64,000 bases of DNA from Desulfofustis glycolicus DSM 9705 (GCF_900130015.1 NZ_FQXS01000009.1:62001-126000); one strand, 5' to 3'; counted from the first letter of the stretch, positions 25,700 through 35,696 are shown. Notes: generated by a model not told the origin, from the sequence alone. Translations and numbers: made by a program.

Positions 25700-26719
25700 G
25701 TGCACATTGCCCTGGACGCCATGGGCGGAGACCATGGTCCGCAGGAACTGATCACCGGGGCGCTGCTGGCCGCCGAACAGGCCGATGTTGATATCTGCCT
25801 GGTCGGTGACGAAACAATTCTCGCCAAGCACGTCGAGGTATTGGCAGCGGGCCGTGAAGCAGGACGCCGGTTGACCATTGTCCATGCCCCGACGACGATC
25901 GGCATGGATGAAAATCCGGTCGATGCGATTCGCAAAAAGCGGGATTCGTCGATCATGGTTGCCTTCGGACTGGCCAAGTCCGGTCAGGCGGCAGCGGTGG
26001 TCAGTGCCGGCAATTCCGGTGCCACGCTGGCGGCGGCGGTGCGGACACTCGGACGGTTGAAAAATGTCGCCCGGCCCGGACTGGCCTCGATTTTTCCGAC
26101 CCTCAAAGGGCCGGTGGTGATCATGGACGTCGGTGCCAATGTCGAGTGTCGGCCGATCCATCTCTACCAGTTCGCGGTCATGGCCTCGGCTTTCTCTCGG
26201 CTCTACAATGTCGACAAGCCGCGAGTCGGCCTGCTGACCATCGGCGAGGAATCGGGTAAGGGCAACAGTCTGGTCAAGGAAACCTACGCCCTGCTGCACA
26301 AGAGTGCCCTTAATTTTATCGGCAACGTGGAAGGCCGCGACGTCTTCCTCGGTGATGTCGACGTAATCGTCTGCGACGGCTTCGTCGGCAATATCTGCCT
26401 CAAGATCAGTGAAGGCTTGGCTGAATCGGCAATGAAGATGCTGCGCGACGAAATCCTCAAATCGACCATGGCCAAGATCGGCTATCTGCTCGCTCGTCCG
26501 GCCTTTAAAAACTTTCAGAAACGGGTCGACTATGCCGAATACGGCGGGGCGCCGCTGCTCGGGATCAAGGGGATCGGTATTATCTGTCACGGCAAATCAA
26601 GTGCCTACGCGATCAAGAATGCATTGATCGAAGCGGTTGAGATGGAGCGGCTCAATATCAACGAGTTCATCTCCCGGGAACTGGCAGACGGCGTGACCGT
26701 TCCGGCCGAGGTGGTGTAA
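25700..26719 (+). CDS. plsX: Phosphate acyltransferase PlsX
   Basis: 339 residues from GTG 25700. PlsX converts acyl-ACP to acyl-phosphate for phospholipid synthesis. Signature segments: IALDAMGGDHGPQELI, VVSAGNSGATLAAAVR, VGLLTIGEESGKGNSL, VIVCDGFVGNICLK, YAEYGGAPLLGIKG. Directly abuts fabH with no gap. Confidence 0.97.
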   Translation: MHIALDAMGGDHGPQELITGALLAAEQADVDICLVGDETILAKHVEVLAAGREAGRRLTIVHAPTTIGMDENPVDAIRKKRDSSIMVAFGLAKSGQAAAVVSAGNSGATLAAAVRTLGRLKNVARPGLASIFPTLKGPVVIMDVGANVECRPIHLYQFAVMASAFSRLYNVDKPRVGLLTIGEESGKGNSLVKETYALLHKSALNFIGNVEGRDVFLGDVDVIVCDGFVGNICLKISEGLAESAMKMLRDEILKSTMAKIGYLLARPAFKNFQKRVDYAEYGGAPLLGIKGIGIICHGKSSAYAIKNALIEAVEMERLNINEFISRELADGVTVPAEVV

Positions 26720-27697
26720 ATGGGAACGGTCGTCTTGGGCACCGGATCGTGCCTGCCGAGCCGAGTGCTGAGCAATGTCGATCTCGAACAGATCGTCGAT
26801 ACCAGCGACGAGTGGATTCGGACCAGGACCGGCATAGAGAATCGCCGCATCGGCGGCCCCGGTGAGAAAACTTACCAGATCGCCGCCCGGGCGGCCTCGG
26901 AAGCATTGTCCATGGCGGGCGTAACGGCTGCGGATATCTCGCTGCTGATCGTCGGCACCATCAGTTCCCATATGCTGATGCCGTCGTGTGCCTGCTTCGT
27001 GCAGCAGGAAATCGGCGCCGATAATGCTTTTGCCTACGATGTCAACGCGGCCTGTTCCGGTTTCCTCTACGGTCTGGATATTGCCGACAAGCATATCCGT
27101 GCCGATCGTCAGGCCAAGGTTTTGGTGATCGGGGCCGAGGCGCTATCCTCCCGTCTCAACTGGCAGGATCGCAATACCTGCATCCTGTTCGGCGACGGGG
27201 CCGGAGCAGCGGTACTCGGCCATGTGGAGGATGAGCGGCGACGGATTCTCGGTACCAATCACCGCTCTGACGGCCGGCTCTGGCAATTGCTCTACATGCA
27301 CCAGTCGCCGAGCACCAATCCCGATCTGCTTGTTCCCGACAATCCCGGTGTCCACATTATCATGGAGGGCCGCGAAGTATTCAAACATGCGGTCAAGGCC
27401 ATGGAAGATGCCGTTGATGGGGTGCTGCGGGCGACCGGAATGAGCATATGGGATATCGATCTGCTGATTCCCCACCAGGCCAATATCAGAATCTTGAAAA
27501 AACTCATGGAGCGACTGGATATCCCGGAGGAGAAAGTGATCCTCAATGTGATGCACTACGGCAATACCTCGGCCGCATCCATTCCCATCGCGCTGGACGA
27601 AACCAATCGCGCCGGGCTGCTGCAACCCGGTAAGACGGTGTTGTTCTGTTCCTTCGGTGGCGGTTTTACCTGGGGCGCGACCCTGCTCAGGTGGTAG
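26720..27697 (+). CDS. fabH: 3-oxoacyl-ACP synthase III
   Basis: 325 residues. FabH condenses acetyl-CoA (or other primers) with malonyl-ACP to start fatty acid synthesis. Catalytic triad: Cys in VNAACSGFLYG, His in LIPHQANIRI, Asn in MHYGNTSAASIP. The start codon follows the plsX stop directly. Confidence 0.97.
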   Translation: MGTVVLGTGSCLPSRVLSNVDLEQIVDTSDEWIRTRTGIENRRIGGPGEKTYQIAARAASEALSMAGVTAADISLLIVGTISSHMLMPSCACFVQQEIGADNAFAYDVNAACSGFLYGLDIADKHIRADRQAKVLVIGAEALSSRLNWQDRNTCILFGDGAGAAVLGHVEDERRRILGTNHRSDGRLWQLLYMHQSPSTNPDLLVPDNPGVHIIMEGREVFKHAVKAMEDAVDGVLRATGMSIWDIDLLIPHQANIRILKKLMERLDIPEEKVILNVMHYGNTSAASIPIALDETNRAGLLQPGKTVLFCSFGGGFTWGATLLRW

Positions 27698-27711
27698 AAA
27701 GGAGAATCGTT

Positions 27712-28863
27712 ATGGAGAGATTTTTGACTGAGGAACAACAGATGATCGTCGACATAGCGCGGCAGATCACTGATGAACTGATCATCCCGAACCGTGCCGA
27801 GCTCGATGAAAAGCACGAATTTCCCCGGGACATCCTGACGGCCATGGCCAAGGCCGACCTGTTCGGTATACCCATTCCGGAAGAGTACGGGGGTTTTGGC
27901 GGCAGCTGTCTCGATATCGTGTTGGCCCTGGAAGAGATCGGCCGTGGTTGCATCGGGGTCGGCACCGCCTTTGCCGCCAGCGCGCTCGGTATCTATCCGA
28001 TCATGATCGGCGGTTCTCCGGAAATGAAAGATAAATACCTGCCCGAGGTGGCTGCCGGCAATAAATTTGCGGCCTTCGGGCTGACCGAGGCCAACGCCGG
28101 CTCGGATGCCTCGGGTATCCGCACCACGGCCGTGCTCGACGGCGACGAGTGGGTACTCAACGGCACCAAACAGTGGATCACCAACGGCGGTGAGGCTCAG
28201 ATCTATACGGTGGTGGCCATCACCGACAAGAACAAGGGTGCCCGCGGCGCGTCGATGTTCGTCGTCGAAGACGGTGATCCCGGGTTCTCCTGCGGACCAA
28301 AGGAAGTCAAGATGGGCATTCGGGCCTCTTCGACCACCGAACTGATTTTCAAGGATTGCCGGATTCCCAAGGACCGGCTGATCGGTCGACAGGGTACCGG
28401 TTTTATCACGGTGATGAAGACCCTTGACTCCAGTCGCCCCGGTATCGCCGCGCTCGGCGTCGGCCTGGCCCAGGGGGCGCTGGACATGGCCGTCACCTAT
28501 GCCAAGCAGCGGGAGCAGTTCGGCAAGCCGATCATCGGTTTCCAGGCGATCCAGCACCTGCTCGCCGATATGGCTACCACTCTCGAAGCGGCGCGGGCAC
28601 TCACCTATGCCGCCGCCCGTCACATCGACGCTCATCCAAAGGATATGTCCAAGGTTTCTTCGATGTGTAAGGTCTTTGCCACCGATATGGCGATGAAAGT
28701 GACCACCGATGCGGTTCAGGTGATGGGCGGCTACGGCTATATGTGTCACTATCCGGCAGAGAAAATGATGCGCGATGCGAAAATCCTGCAGATCTACGAA
28801 GGGACCAACCAGGTGCAGCGCAACGTCATCGGCCAGGAACTCAATAAAGAATATAACAAGTAA
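27712..28863 (+). CDS. Acyl-CoA dehydrogenase family flavoenzyme
   Basis: 383 residues from ATG 27712 with AAAGGAGAA upstream. Full-length acyl-CoA dehydrogenase: FAD-contacting segments AFGLTEANAGSD and QWITNGGEAQIY, the C-terminal helix bundle, and the YEGTNQVQR motif containing the expected catalytic Glu. Family members interconvert acyl-CoA and 2-enoyl-CoA with ETF as electron carrier. etfB and etfA follow directly. Its place between fabH and fabG is unusual: a role as an enoyl reductase or in acyl remodelling is possible, whereas plain beta-oxidation would be the default assignment. Confidence 0.92.
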   Translation: MERFLTEEQQMIVDIARQITDELIIPNRAELDEKHEFPRDILTAMAKADLFGIPIPEEYGGFGGSCLDIVLALEEIGRGCIGVGTAFAASALGIYPIMIGGSPEMKDKYLPEVAAGNKFAAFGLTEANAGSDASGIRTTAVLDGDEWVLNGTKQWITNGGEAQIYTVVAITDKNKGARGASMFVVEDGDPGFSCGPKEVKMGIRASSTTELIFKDCRIPKDRLIGRQGTGFITVMKTLDSSRPGIAALGVGLAQGALDMAVTYAKQREQFGKPIIGFQAIQHLLADMATTLEAARALTYAAARHIDAHPKDMSKVSSMCKVFATDMAMKVTTDAVQVMGGYGYMCHYPAEKMMRDAKILQIYEGTNQVQRNVIGQELNKEYNK

Positions 28864-28908
28864 CGACCGGCGTCGGCGCGGCGCCTGCAGAGAATCGACG
28901 GATTGCGC

Positions 28909-29691
28909 ATGAAGATCATTGTCTGTGTCAAACAGGTACCCGACGCCAAGGATGTCCGACTCGATCCGGAGACCAACACGCTGGCCCGGGAAGGGGTAGA
29001 GTCGATCATGAATCCCTATGACCAGCACGCACTGGAGGCGGCGGTGGCCTTGAAGGAGGAGCGCGGCGGTGAGGTGATCGTGCTGACCATGGGACCGCCC
29101 CAGGCCGAAGACGTGCTGCGCCAGGCCCTGGCCTGCGGCGCCGACCGGGCCGTGCTCGTCTCCGACCGCAGTTTCGCCGGCGCCGACACCTGGGCGACCT
29201 CCTATACCCTGGCCAAGGCGGTGGAGCAGTGCGCGCCGTTTGACTTGATCATCTGCGGCAAGCAGGCGATCGACGGCGACACCGCCCAGGTCGGACCGGG
29301 TCTGGCGATGCGGCTGGGCATCCCGTATGCCACCTGCATTCAGAAAATCCGTTCCGCTACGGACGACGAACTGGTGGTCGAACGGATGATGGACGACGGT
29401 CATGATCTGCTCAGCGTCGGGTTTCCGGCGTTGCTCACCGTGGTCAAGGATATCAACCAGCCGCGGGTGCCGTCGCTGAAGGGCAAGATGAAGGCGAAAA
29501 AGGCGCAGATCACCGTCCTGACCGCCGCCGATATCAAGGCCGACCCGGCCAACATCGGTCTTGGCGGCTCGCCGACCCAGGTGGTCAAGGTCTTTCCTCC
29601 CGAGCCCCGCGGCCAGCGGGCGATCCTGTCGGGCAGTGTCGATGAGCAGGTGGAGCAACTGGTAACCAGGCTTGCGCCGTATCTGGTTTAG
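28909..29691 (+). CDS. etfB: Electron transfer flavoprotein beta subunit
   Basis: 260 residues from ATG 28909. Begins MKIIVCVKQVPDAKDVRLDP, the EtfB signature, with MNPYDQHALEAAVALKEE, ICGKQAIDGDTAQVGP and the late VPSLKGKMKAKK segment. Forms a heterodimer with EtfA and carries electrons to or from acyl-CoA dehydrogenases. Whether it binds a second FAD (bifurcating type) or AMP cannot be decided by eye. Confidence 0.95.
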   Translation: MKIIVCVKQVPDAKDVRLDPETNTLAREGVESIMNPYDQHALEAAVALKEERGGEVIVLTMGPPQAEDVLRQALACGADRAVLVSDRSFAGADTWATSYTLAKAVEQCAPFDLIICGKQAIDGDTAQVGPGLAMRLGIPYATCIQKIRSATDDELVVERMMDDGHDLLSVGFPALLTVVKDINQPRVPSLKGKMKAKKAQITVLTAADIKADPANIGLGGSPTQVVKVFPPEPRGQRAILSGSVDEQVEQLVTRLAPYLV

Positions 29692-29705
29692 ATGGTAGGT
29701 ATTCT

Positions 29706-30899
29706 ATGCTGAAGATAGACGAAACGCTCTGTATCGGCTGCGGCATCTGTGAGCAGCAGTGTCCGTTCGGGGCCATTGAAGTAGTGGACGGCATCGCCGT
29801 CGTCGGTGATTCGTGCACGTTGTGCGGCGCCTGTGTCGAGGAGTGCGAAGTCGGGGCGCTGCGGATCGAAGGCGGCGGCCGGGCCGTCCAGCAGGACCTG
29901 GCCAGTTTTTCCGGGGTCTGGGTCTTTGCCGAATTTACCCGCGGTAGGTTGGCGCCGGTGGCCACCGAATTGCTCGGCGTCGGCCGTCGGCTCGCCGATG
30001 CCCGAGGAGTGCAATTGGCCGCGGTACTGCTCGGTCATATGACCGGGGACAGCGCGGCAACCCTGATCGGGCACGGCGCCGATCTTGTCTACCGGGTCGA
30101 CAACCCGGCCCTTGAGCTGTTCTCCGACGAGATCTACGAGAAGATAGTCTCCGAGTTGATCCGGCAGCATAAGCCGGAGATCGTACTGGCCGGGGCGACG
30201 GCCATCGGCCGTTCGTTCATTCCCGGTGTGGCCACCAGTGTCGATGCCGGCCTGACGGCCGACTGCACAGGCCTTGCGATCAGGGAGGAAGACGGCGTGC
30301 TGCTGCAGACGAGGCCGGCCTTCGGCGGCAACATCATGGCCACCATCGTCTGCCCCGACACCCGGCCACAGATGGCCACGGTTCGACCGAAGGTGATGAA
30401 AGAGGTGCCGTTTGCAGCCGATCGAAGCGGTGAGATTATCGATATCATGCCGAAACCGCACCAGTTAACCAGTCGCATCAAGGTGCTCGAGTCGGTGACC
30501 GAGGCCCGGGGCATGGTCAACATCCAGGAATCGGATATTCTCGTTTCCGGCGGCCGCGGCTTGGAAAACGAGCAGGGCTTTGAACTTCTCGGCCGGCTGG
30601 CCGAGGCGCTCGGCGCCAAGGTCTCCGCGTCCCGGGCCGTCGTCGATGCCGGCTGGATTCCCTATCCGCACCAGGTCGGCCAGACCGGCAAGACCGTGGC
30701 GCCGAAACTCTATATCGCCTGCGGTATATCCGGTGCTATCCAGCACGTTGCCGGCATGCAGTCGTCGGAAACCATCGTCGCCATCAATCGCGATGGTGAC
30801 GCGCCGATCTTCGACGTTGCCGATTTCGGTGTGGTTGGTGATCTCTATGAGGTTATCCCGAAACTTATCGCTGCCATCGAGAGGAGGCGTGGATCATGA
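29706..30899 (+). CDS. etfA: Electron transfer flavoprotein alpha subunit with N-terminal 2[4Fe-4S] ferredoxin domain
   Basis: 397 residues, about 70 longer than a plain EtfA. The N-terminus has two [4Fe-4S] motifs: Cys9/12/15/19 and Cys37/40/43/47. The EtfA part follows, with the FAD-binding domain near the C-terminus ([51 protein letters not shown]). Ferredoxin-fused EtfA occurs in electron-bifurcating or ferredoxin-linked enoyl-CoA reductase complexes such as caffeyl-CoA reductase CarE. The stop overlaps fabG (ATGA). Confidence 0.94.
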   Translation: MLKIDETLCIGCGICEQQCPFGAIEVVDGIAVVGDSCTLCGACVEECEVGALRIEGGGRAVQQDLASFSGVWVFAEFTRGRLAPVATELLGVGRRLADARGVQLAAVLLGHMTGDSAATLIGHGADLVYRVDNPALELFSDEIYEKIVSELIRQHKPEIVLAGATAIGRSFIPGVATSVDAGLTADCTGLAIREEDGVLLQTRPAFGGNIMATIVCPDTRPQMATVRPKVMKEVPFAADRSGEIIDIMPKPHQLTSRIKVLESVTEARGMVNIQESDILVSGGRGLENEQGFELLGRLAEALGAKVSASRAVVDAGWIPYPHQVGQTGKTVAPKLYIACGISGAIQHVAGMQSSETIVAINRDGDAPIFDVADFGVVGDLYEVIPKLIAAIERRRGS

Positions 30900-31639
30900 C
30901 TTTGCACGGAAAAACCGCAGTCGTTACCGGCGGCAGCCGCGGCATCGGCCGGGAAATTGCCATAGCGCTCGGCGCGCGGGGCGCCTATGTATTTGTCAAC
31001 TACGTCAGCCGTGCCGATGCCGCCGAAGAAACCATCGGCCTGGTTCGGCAGGCCGGCGGAGATGGTGCCATCGTGCAGTGCGACGTGGCCGATTTCAGCG
31101 CCACCCAGGAAGCGATGAAGGAGGTTGTCGGTCAGGCTGGGTCGGTTGATATCCTGATCAATAACGCCGGTATCACCAGGGACGGCTTGCTGCCGCTGAT
31201 GAAGGAGGCGGACTGGGACCAGGTGCTCGACACCAACCTGAAAGGGGCGTTCAACTGCTCCAAGGCGGTGGTACGCTCGATGATGAAGAAAAAGTGGGGC
31301 CGGATCGTCAATATTTCCTCGGTGGTTGGTTTCTCCGGCAATGCCGGCCAGGCCAATTACGCCGCCGCTAAAGCCGGCATGGTCGGCCTGACCAAGTCGC
31401 TGGCCCGTGAGTTCGCTTCCCGGCGGATCACCGTCAATTGCGTTGCGCCCGGCTATATCGTCACCGAGATGACCGAGGCCCTTCCGGAGGTGGCGCAGCA
31501 GAAGCTGATCAGAGAAATACCACTGGGTACGCTTGGATCGGCCGCCGATGTGGCGGCGGCGGCCTTGTTTTTCGTCAACGACGAGGCCGCCTACGTAACC
31601 GGACAGACGATTCATGTTAATGGCGGCATGTATATGTAA
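30896..31639 (+). CDS. fabG: 3-oxoacyl-ACP reductase
   Basis: 247 residues. SDR enzyme reducing 3-oxoacyl-ACP with NADPH. Cofactor motif TGGSRGIGREIA; catalytic Ser in NISSVVGFSG, and Tyr/Lys in ANYAAAKAG; N-terminal NNAG in LINNAGITRDGLL. Translationally coupled to etfA. A 170-bp gap to acpP contains a weak hairpin (31651-31675) but no clear terminator. Confidence 0.95.
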   Translation: MTLHGKTAVVTGGSRGIGREIAIALGARGAYVFVNYVSRADAAEETIGLVRQAGGDGAIVQCDVADFSATQEAMKEVVGQAGSVDILINNAGITRDGLLPLMKEADWDQVLDTNLKGAFNCSKAVVRSMMKKKWGRIVNISSVVGFSGNAGQANYAAAKAGMVGLTKSLAREFASRRITVNCVAPGYIVTEMTEALPEVAQQKLIREIPLGTLGSAADVAAAALFFVNDEAAYVTGQTIHVNGGMYM

Positions 31640-31812
31640 CGATGAAACAAATGCTGTTGCCTCCGGTCAGGCAGCATTTAATGGTTGCAAATTGGGCGGA
31701 TTTGTTAAAAAGTGGTCTCTCGGCGTCATCCGCTCCCACGCTGTTCCTGAAATGGCGCGATGACGACAAACAATCAAGAATAGTCGATAAACGTTTTTAA
31801 GGAGACAATACA

Positions 31813-32043
31813 ATGGCGATCGATCAGGAAATGATTGACATCATCGTTGAGCAATTGAGCGTAGAAAAAGATAAAGTTGTTCCGCAGGCATCCTTTGTCG
31901 ATGATCTCGGCGCCGATTCGCTTGATCTGGTGGAATTGATCATGGCGATGGAAGAAAAGTTCGAGATCGAGATTCCCGATGAGGATGCCGAGAAAATCGT
32001 CACCGTCCAGGATGCGGTCGATTACGTGAGTAAACTCCGGTAA
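31813..32043 (+). CDS. acpP: Acyl carrier protein
   Basis: 76 residues, acidic. The phosphopantetheine attachment Ser lies in [12 protein letters not shown]. Carries acyl intermediates for the neighbouring Fab enzymes. AAGGAGA ribosome-binding site. The AT-rich stretch before it may hold its own promoter, as ACP is usually highly expressed. Confidence 0.98.
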   Translation: MAIDQEMIDIIVEQLSVEKDKVVPQASFVDDLGADSLDLVELIMAMEEKFEIEIPDEDAEKIVTVQDAVDYVSKLR

Positions 32044-32108
32044 TTTTACCTGCCTGCCTGCGAGCGCACAATCGACCACGTACCGCATAAGCCGAAGGAG
32101 ACTGAATC

Positions 32109-33350
32109 GTGAACCGCCGAGTAGTGGTGACCGGAACCGGCCTCGTGACACCGTTGGGTACCGGAGTGGCCAAAGCCTGGCGCAATCTCTGCAACGGGGT
32201 CAGCGGCATTGATCGTATCACCCGGTTTGATGCGTCTGATTTCGCGGTCCAGATTGCCGCCGAGGTCAAAGACTTCGTTACCGAGGACCATTTCGACAAG
32301 AAGACGGCCAAGCATCTCGACCTGTTTGTCCAGTATGCGTTGGTGGCAACCCGGATGGCTCTGGCGGAGAGCGGCCTGCAGATCTCCGAGGAGAACTGCG
32401 GCCGCATCGGAGTTATTACCGGGTGCGGCATGGGGGGCCTGCCGACTATCACCGAACAACACGAACTGGTGCTCAGCAAGGGCTATCGCCGACTGACTCC
32501 GTTTTTCATCCCGACGGTCATCCCCAATATGCCGTCGGGCCATATCTCGATGGATATCGGCAGCAAGGGACCGAACCTGACCCTGACCACCGCCTGCGCC
32601 GCCGGAACCCACGCCGTCGGTGAAGCGTATCGCCATATCAAGTACGGGATGAGCGATGTGATGATCACCGGCGGTACCGAGGCGGTGATCTGCCCGCTCG
32701 GGGTCAGCGGTTTTTCGGCCATGAAGGCTCTGTCCAAACGCAACGACAGCCCGGCCGAGGCGTCGCGTCCCTTCGATGAAGAGCGGGACGGCTTTATCAT
32801 GTCCGAAGGGTCGGGGATTCTGATCGTCGAGGAACTCGAACATGCCCGAGCCCGCGGAGCGACGATCATCGCCGAAGTGGTCGGTTACGGTCTGAGCAGC
32901 GATGCCTACCATATCGCCGCCCCGCCGGAAGACGGCGAGGGCGCCGCCCGCTGTATGACCTTTGCGCTGCAGGATGCCGGCCTGGGCCCGGAACGTATTG
33001 ATTATATAAATGCGCACGGCACGTCGACGCCGCTCAACGATCGCTGCGAGACGGCCGCGATCAAGACCGTGTTCGGCGAACACGCGCACCGTTTGGCGAT
33101 CAGTTCCACCAAGTCGATGGTCGGGCATATGCTCGGCGCCGCCGGTGGTATCGAAGCGGTCTTTACCGCGCTGAGCATCCGGGATCAGGTGGCGCCGCCG
33201 ACGGTCAATCTGCAGCGGCCCAGTCCTGAGTGTGACCTGGATTACGTGCCCAACACCGCACGGGAGATGAAGATCGAGGTGGCGATGTCCAACTCGTTCG
33301 GCTTCGGTGGCACCAACGGCGTTGTCGTATTACGCCGCTTCGACGGTTAG
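32109..33350 (+). CDS. fabF: 3-oxoacyl-ACP synthase II
   Basis: 413 residues from GTG 32109 with AAGGAG upstream. Elongating condensing enzyme. Catalytic Cys in TTACAAGTHA, His in NAHGTSTPLND, and Lys/His in KSMVGHMLGAAGG. The glycine-rich C-terminus NSFGFGGTNG is typical. Confidence 0.97.
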   Translation: MNRRVVVTGTGLVTPLGTGVAKAWRNLCNGVSGIDRITRFDASDFAVQIAAEVKDFVTEDHFDKKTAKHLDLFVQYALVATRMALAESGLQISEENCGRIGVITGCGMGGLPTITEQHELVLSKGYRRLTPFFIPTVIPNMPSGHISMDIGSKGPNLTLTTACAAGTHAVGEAYRHIKYGMSDVMITGGTEAVICPLGVSGFSAMKALSKRNDSPAEASRPFDEERDGFIMSEGSGILIVEELEHARARGATIIAEVVGYGLSSDAYHIAAPPEDGEGAARCMTFALQDAGLGPERIDYINAHGTSTPLNDRCETAAIKTVFGEHAHRLAISSTKSMVGHMLGAAGGIEAVFTALSIRDQVAPPTVNLQRPSPECDLDYVPNTAREMKIEVAMSNSFGFGGTNGVVVLRRFDG

Positions 33351-33369
33351 GCGGGCAGCAGGGAGTGTG

Positions 33370-33795
33370 ATGAAAATCATAATCGGCGCCGACCACGGTG
33401 GGTTTGAGTTGAAGCAAGTCGTGGTCGGTCTGCTTCAGCGACTCGAACACGATGTCGACGACATTGGTTGTCATTCGCCGGAATCGGTCGATTACCCCGA
33501 CTTTGCCGAAACGGTCTGTGCGGCGGTGCTGGCCGGGCGCGCTGATTGTGGCATCCTGATCTGCGGGACCGGGATCGGTATGTCGATGGCGGCGAATCGC
33601 TATCGCGGTATCCGCGCGGCCGTTTGTCATGACGAGTACACCGCCCGTCTCAGCCGTCAGCACAACAACGCCAATGTCCTGTGTTTCGGGGCTCGGGTGA
33701 TCGGTCCCGGAGTCGCGGAGGGTTTGGTCAAGACTTGGCTTGCCGCATCGTTTGACGGCGGTCGTCACCAGCATCGTATCGCCAAGTTCAGTTGA
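33370..33795 (+). CDS. rpiB: Ribose-5-phosphate isomerase B
   Basis: 141 residues from ATG 33370. Interconverts ribose 5-phosphate and ribulose 5-phosphate. Motifs: IIIGADHGGFELK, YPDFAETV, and the catalytic Cys region ICGTGIGMSMAANR. Last gene before a strong terminator. Confidence 0.95.
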   Translation: MKIIIGADHGGFELKQVVVGLLQRLEHDVDDIGCHSPESVDYPDFAETVCAAVLAGRADCGILICGTGIGMSMAANRYRGIRAAVCHDEYTARLSRQHNNANVLCFGARVIGPGVAEGLVKTWLAASFDGGRHQHRIAKFS

Positions 33796-33822
33796 CCCGG
33801 GCGTAATGAGCGGGAATTTGGA

Positions 33823-33869
33823 CAGGCCGGTATCGACTCCTTCAGTCGATACCGGCCTGTTTGCTTTGT
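33823..33869 (+). terminator. Rho-independent terminator after rpiB
   Basis: Perfect 16-bp stem CAGGCCGGTATCGACT / AGTCGATACCGGCCTG with a 5-base loop (CCTTC), followed by TTTGCTTTGT. Ends the lipid cluster. Confidence 0.9.
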
Positions 33870-33924
33870 CGCGGCTGATCGCTCCGGTTTGTGTGCGGTT
33901 GCTGCAGCCCGAAGGAGAGAGATC

Positions 33925-34398
33925 ATGAAATGCCCCTATTGCGGAAATCTGGACAACAAGGTGATCGATTCCCGTCTGAACAAGGACGCCACAATTACCC
34001 GGCGCCGCCGTTCCTGCCTGTCCTGCGACCAACGATTTACCACCTACGAGCGTCTCGAGGTGATGATGCCGGTCCTGGTAAAAAAGGACGGCCGGCGGGA
34101 ACCATGGGATCGCCAGAAAATCGTTGTCGGCTTGGAAAAGGCATGTGAAAAACGGCCGGTCAGCCGTGATGCCATCGATCAGTTCGTCGACGAAATCGAG
34201 CATAAGCTACAGGATCTCGGAGCCAAGGAGGTACCGTCGAAGGTTATCGGAGAGTGGGTAATGGAAGCCCTTTCGGCTCTCGATGAAGTGGCCTACGTTC
34301 GTTTTGCTTCGGTGTATCGGCAGTTCAAGGACGTCAATGAATTCATGGATGAGCTGAAAAACCTGCTGGAAACCCGAGAACGAGAATTTCCGGAGTAG
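33925..34398 (+). CDS. nrdR: Transcriptional repressor NrdR
   Basis: 157 residues from ATG 33925 with GAAGGAGAGA upstream. N-terminal zinc ribbon (CPYC and CLSC), then an ATP-cone domain ([17 protein letters not shown]). NrdR represses ribonucleotide reductase genes in response to dATP/ATP. Followed by ribD, a common arrangement. Confidence 0.97.
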   Translation: MKCPYCGNLDNKVIDSRLNKDATITRRRRSCLSCDQRFTTYERLEVMMPVLVKKDGRREPWDRQKIVVGLEKACEKRPVSRDAIDQFVDEIEHKLQDLGAKEVPSKVIGEWVMEALSALDEVAYVRFASVYRQFKDVNEFMDELKNLLETREREFPE

Positions 34399-34431
34399 AT
34401 ATGATTCCACGGATATCTGTGATGTGATCTT

Positions 34432-35553
34432 ATGAGTAGCGAGGACATGCACCGCCGTTTTATGCGGCGTGCCTTGGTCGAAGCACGCAAGGGACTCGGT
34501 CGCACCGCCCCGAACCCGTGTGTCGGTGCGGTCATAGTCAGGAGCGGCCAAGTGGTCGCTACCGGCTACCATCGACAGGCCGGTACCCCCCATGCGGAAA
34601 TCCACGCGCTTCGTGATGCCGGTTCGGCAGCACGGGGGGCGACGCTGTATGTGACGCTTGAGCCGTGCAGCCATCATGGCAGAACCCCTCCCTGCGCTCA
34701 TGCCGTTGCGGAAGCGGGCATTGCCGAAGTGGTGATCGGCCTGCTCGACCCGAACCCGCTTGTTGACGGCAGTGGTGCCGATTACCTGCGCAGCAGAGGG
34801 ATTGCGGTGGTTACCGGTGTGCTAGAGGAGCAGTGCCGGGAAATCAATCGTCCGTTTCTCAAACACATTGCCACATCGCTGCCATGGGTTGTGTTGAAGG
34901 CCGGTCTCAGTCTCGATGGTCGGATTACCTTTCGGCGTGGCAGCCGCGGCGCGGTTACCGGTGACGCAACGTTGCGCCAGGTGCATCGTATGCGCGACCA
35001 GTGTGATGCCATCTTGGTTGGCATCGGCACGATCGTCATCGACGACCCGTCGCTGACCACCAGACTTGCCGGCAGGCGCGGCCGAGACCCGGTGCGGATC
35101 GTCCTCGACACGAGCCTGCGCATCGACGAGCAGGCCCGGGTACTGTGCCAACAGTCTATGGCATCGACCCTGCTTTTTTGCTCGGCGGCGGTCGATCCGG
35201 GCAAACGGGAGCGCCTTGCAGCGCGGCCGGGAATCGAGATCATTGAGACCGCCTGCACCGCTGACGGTCGGCTTGATCCGGGAGAGGTGCTGCGACTGCT
35301 CGGCGTCAGGGGCATCACCTCAGTGCTCGTCGAGGGCGGGGCGGCGGTTCATGGCGCCTTTCTCGCAGCCCGGCTCGTTGACCGGGTCAACCTGTTTTAC
35401 GCCCCGATCTTCATCGGCGACGGCGGCAACAGCGTGGTTGAACACTATCTCGCCGCGTCCGATCGCAACCATGCTCCCCGCCTGGTCAACACCTCGATCA
35501 AACGGTTCGGCGAGGACTTGATGATCACCGGTGATGTCAGCTATCATATCTAA
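34432..35553 (+). CDS. ribD: Riboflavin biosynthesis bifunctional deaminase/reductase RibD
   Basis: 373 residues. The N-terminal deaminase has zinc motifs PHAEIHAL and PCSHHGRTPPCA; the C-terminal reductase has LSLDGRI, VGIGTIVIDDPSLTTR and VLVEGGAAVHGAFL. Catalyses two early steps of riboflavin synthesis. Starts 33 bp after nrdR. A palindrome at its stop may serve as terminator. Confidence 0.96.
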   Translation: MSSEDMHRRFMRRALVEARKGLGRTAPNPCVGAVIVRSGQVVATGYHRQAGTPHAEIHALRDAGSAARGATLYVTLEPCSHHGRTPPCAHAVAEAGIAEVVIGLLDPNPLVDGSGADYLRSRGIAVVTGVLEEQCREINRPFLKHIATSLPWVVLKAGLSLDGRITFRRGSRGAVTGDATLRQVHRMRDQCDAILVGIGTIVIDDPSLTTRLAGRRGRDPVRIVLDTSLRIDEQARVLCQQSMASTLLFCSAAVDPGKRERLAARPGIEIIETACTADGRLDPGEVLRLLGVRGITSVLVEGGAAVHGAFLAARLVDRVNLFYAPIFIGDGGNSVVEHYLAASDRNHAPRLVNTSIKRFGEDLMITGDVSYHI

Positions 35554-35584
35554 CGGCGGGACAGGTTTTAACCTGTCCACCGCT
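35554..35584. repeat. Short palindromic repeat, copy 1
   Basis: CGGCGGGACAGGTT, TT, AACCTGTCCACCGCT directly after the ribD stop. Same family as the palindromes at 47828, 48201, 52115, 53188 and 63855. Could act as a bidirectional terminator. A decayed second copy (CGCCTGTCCTCCGCTGACC) follows at about 35612. Confidence 0.8.
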
Positions 35585-35696
35585 GACTAAAAAGCAGCAG
35601 AGCACAATTTTTCGCCTGTCCTCCGCTGACCAGAAAATGGCAGGTCAGGAGTAAAACTATGCTCACCCGGAACTAAAAAGAGCAAAGAAACAATCA

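Noticed and set aside
27556-29658. 700-codon open frame on the minus strand
   Set aside because: Antisense to the acyl-CoA dehydrogenase and etfB genes; a product of high-GC third positions, with no recognisable domains.
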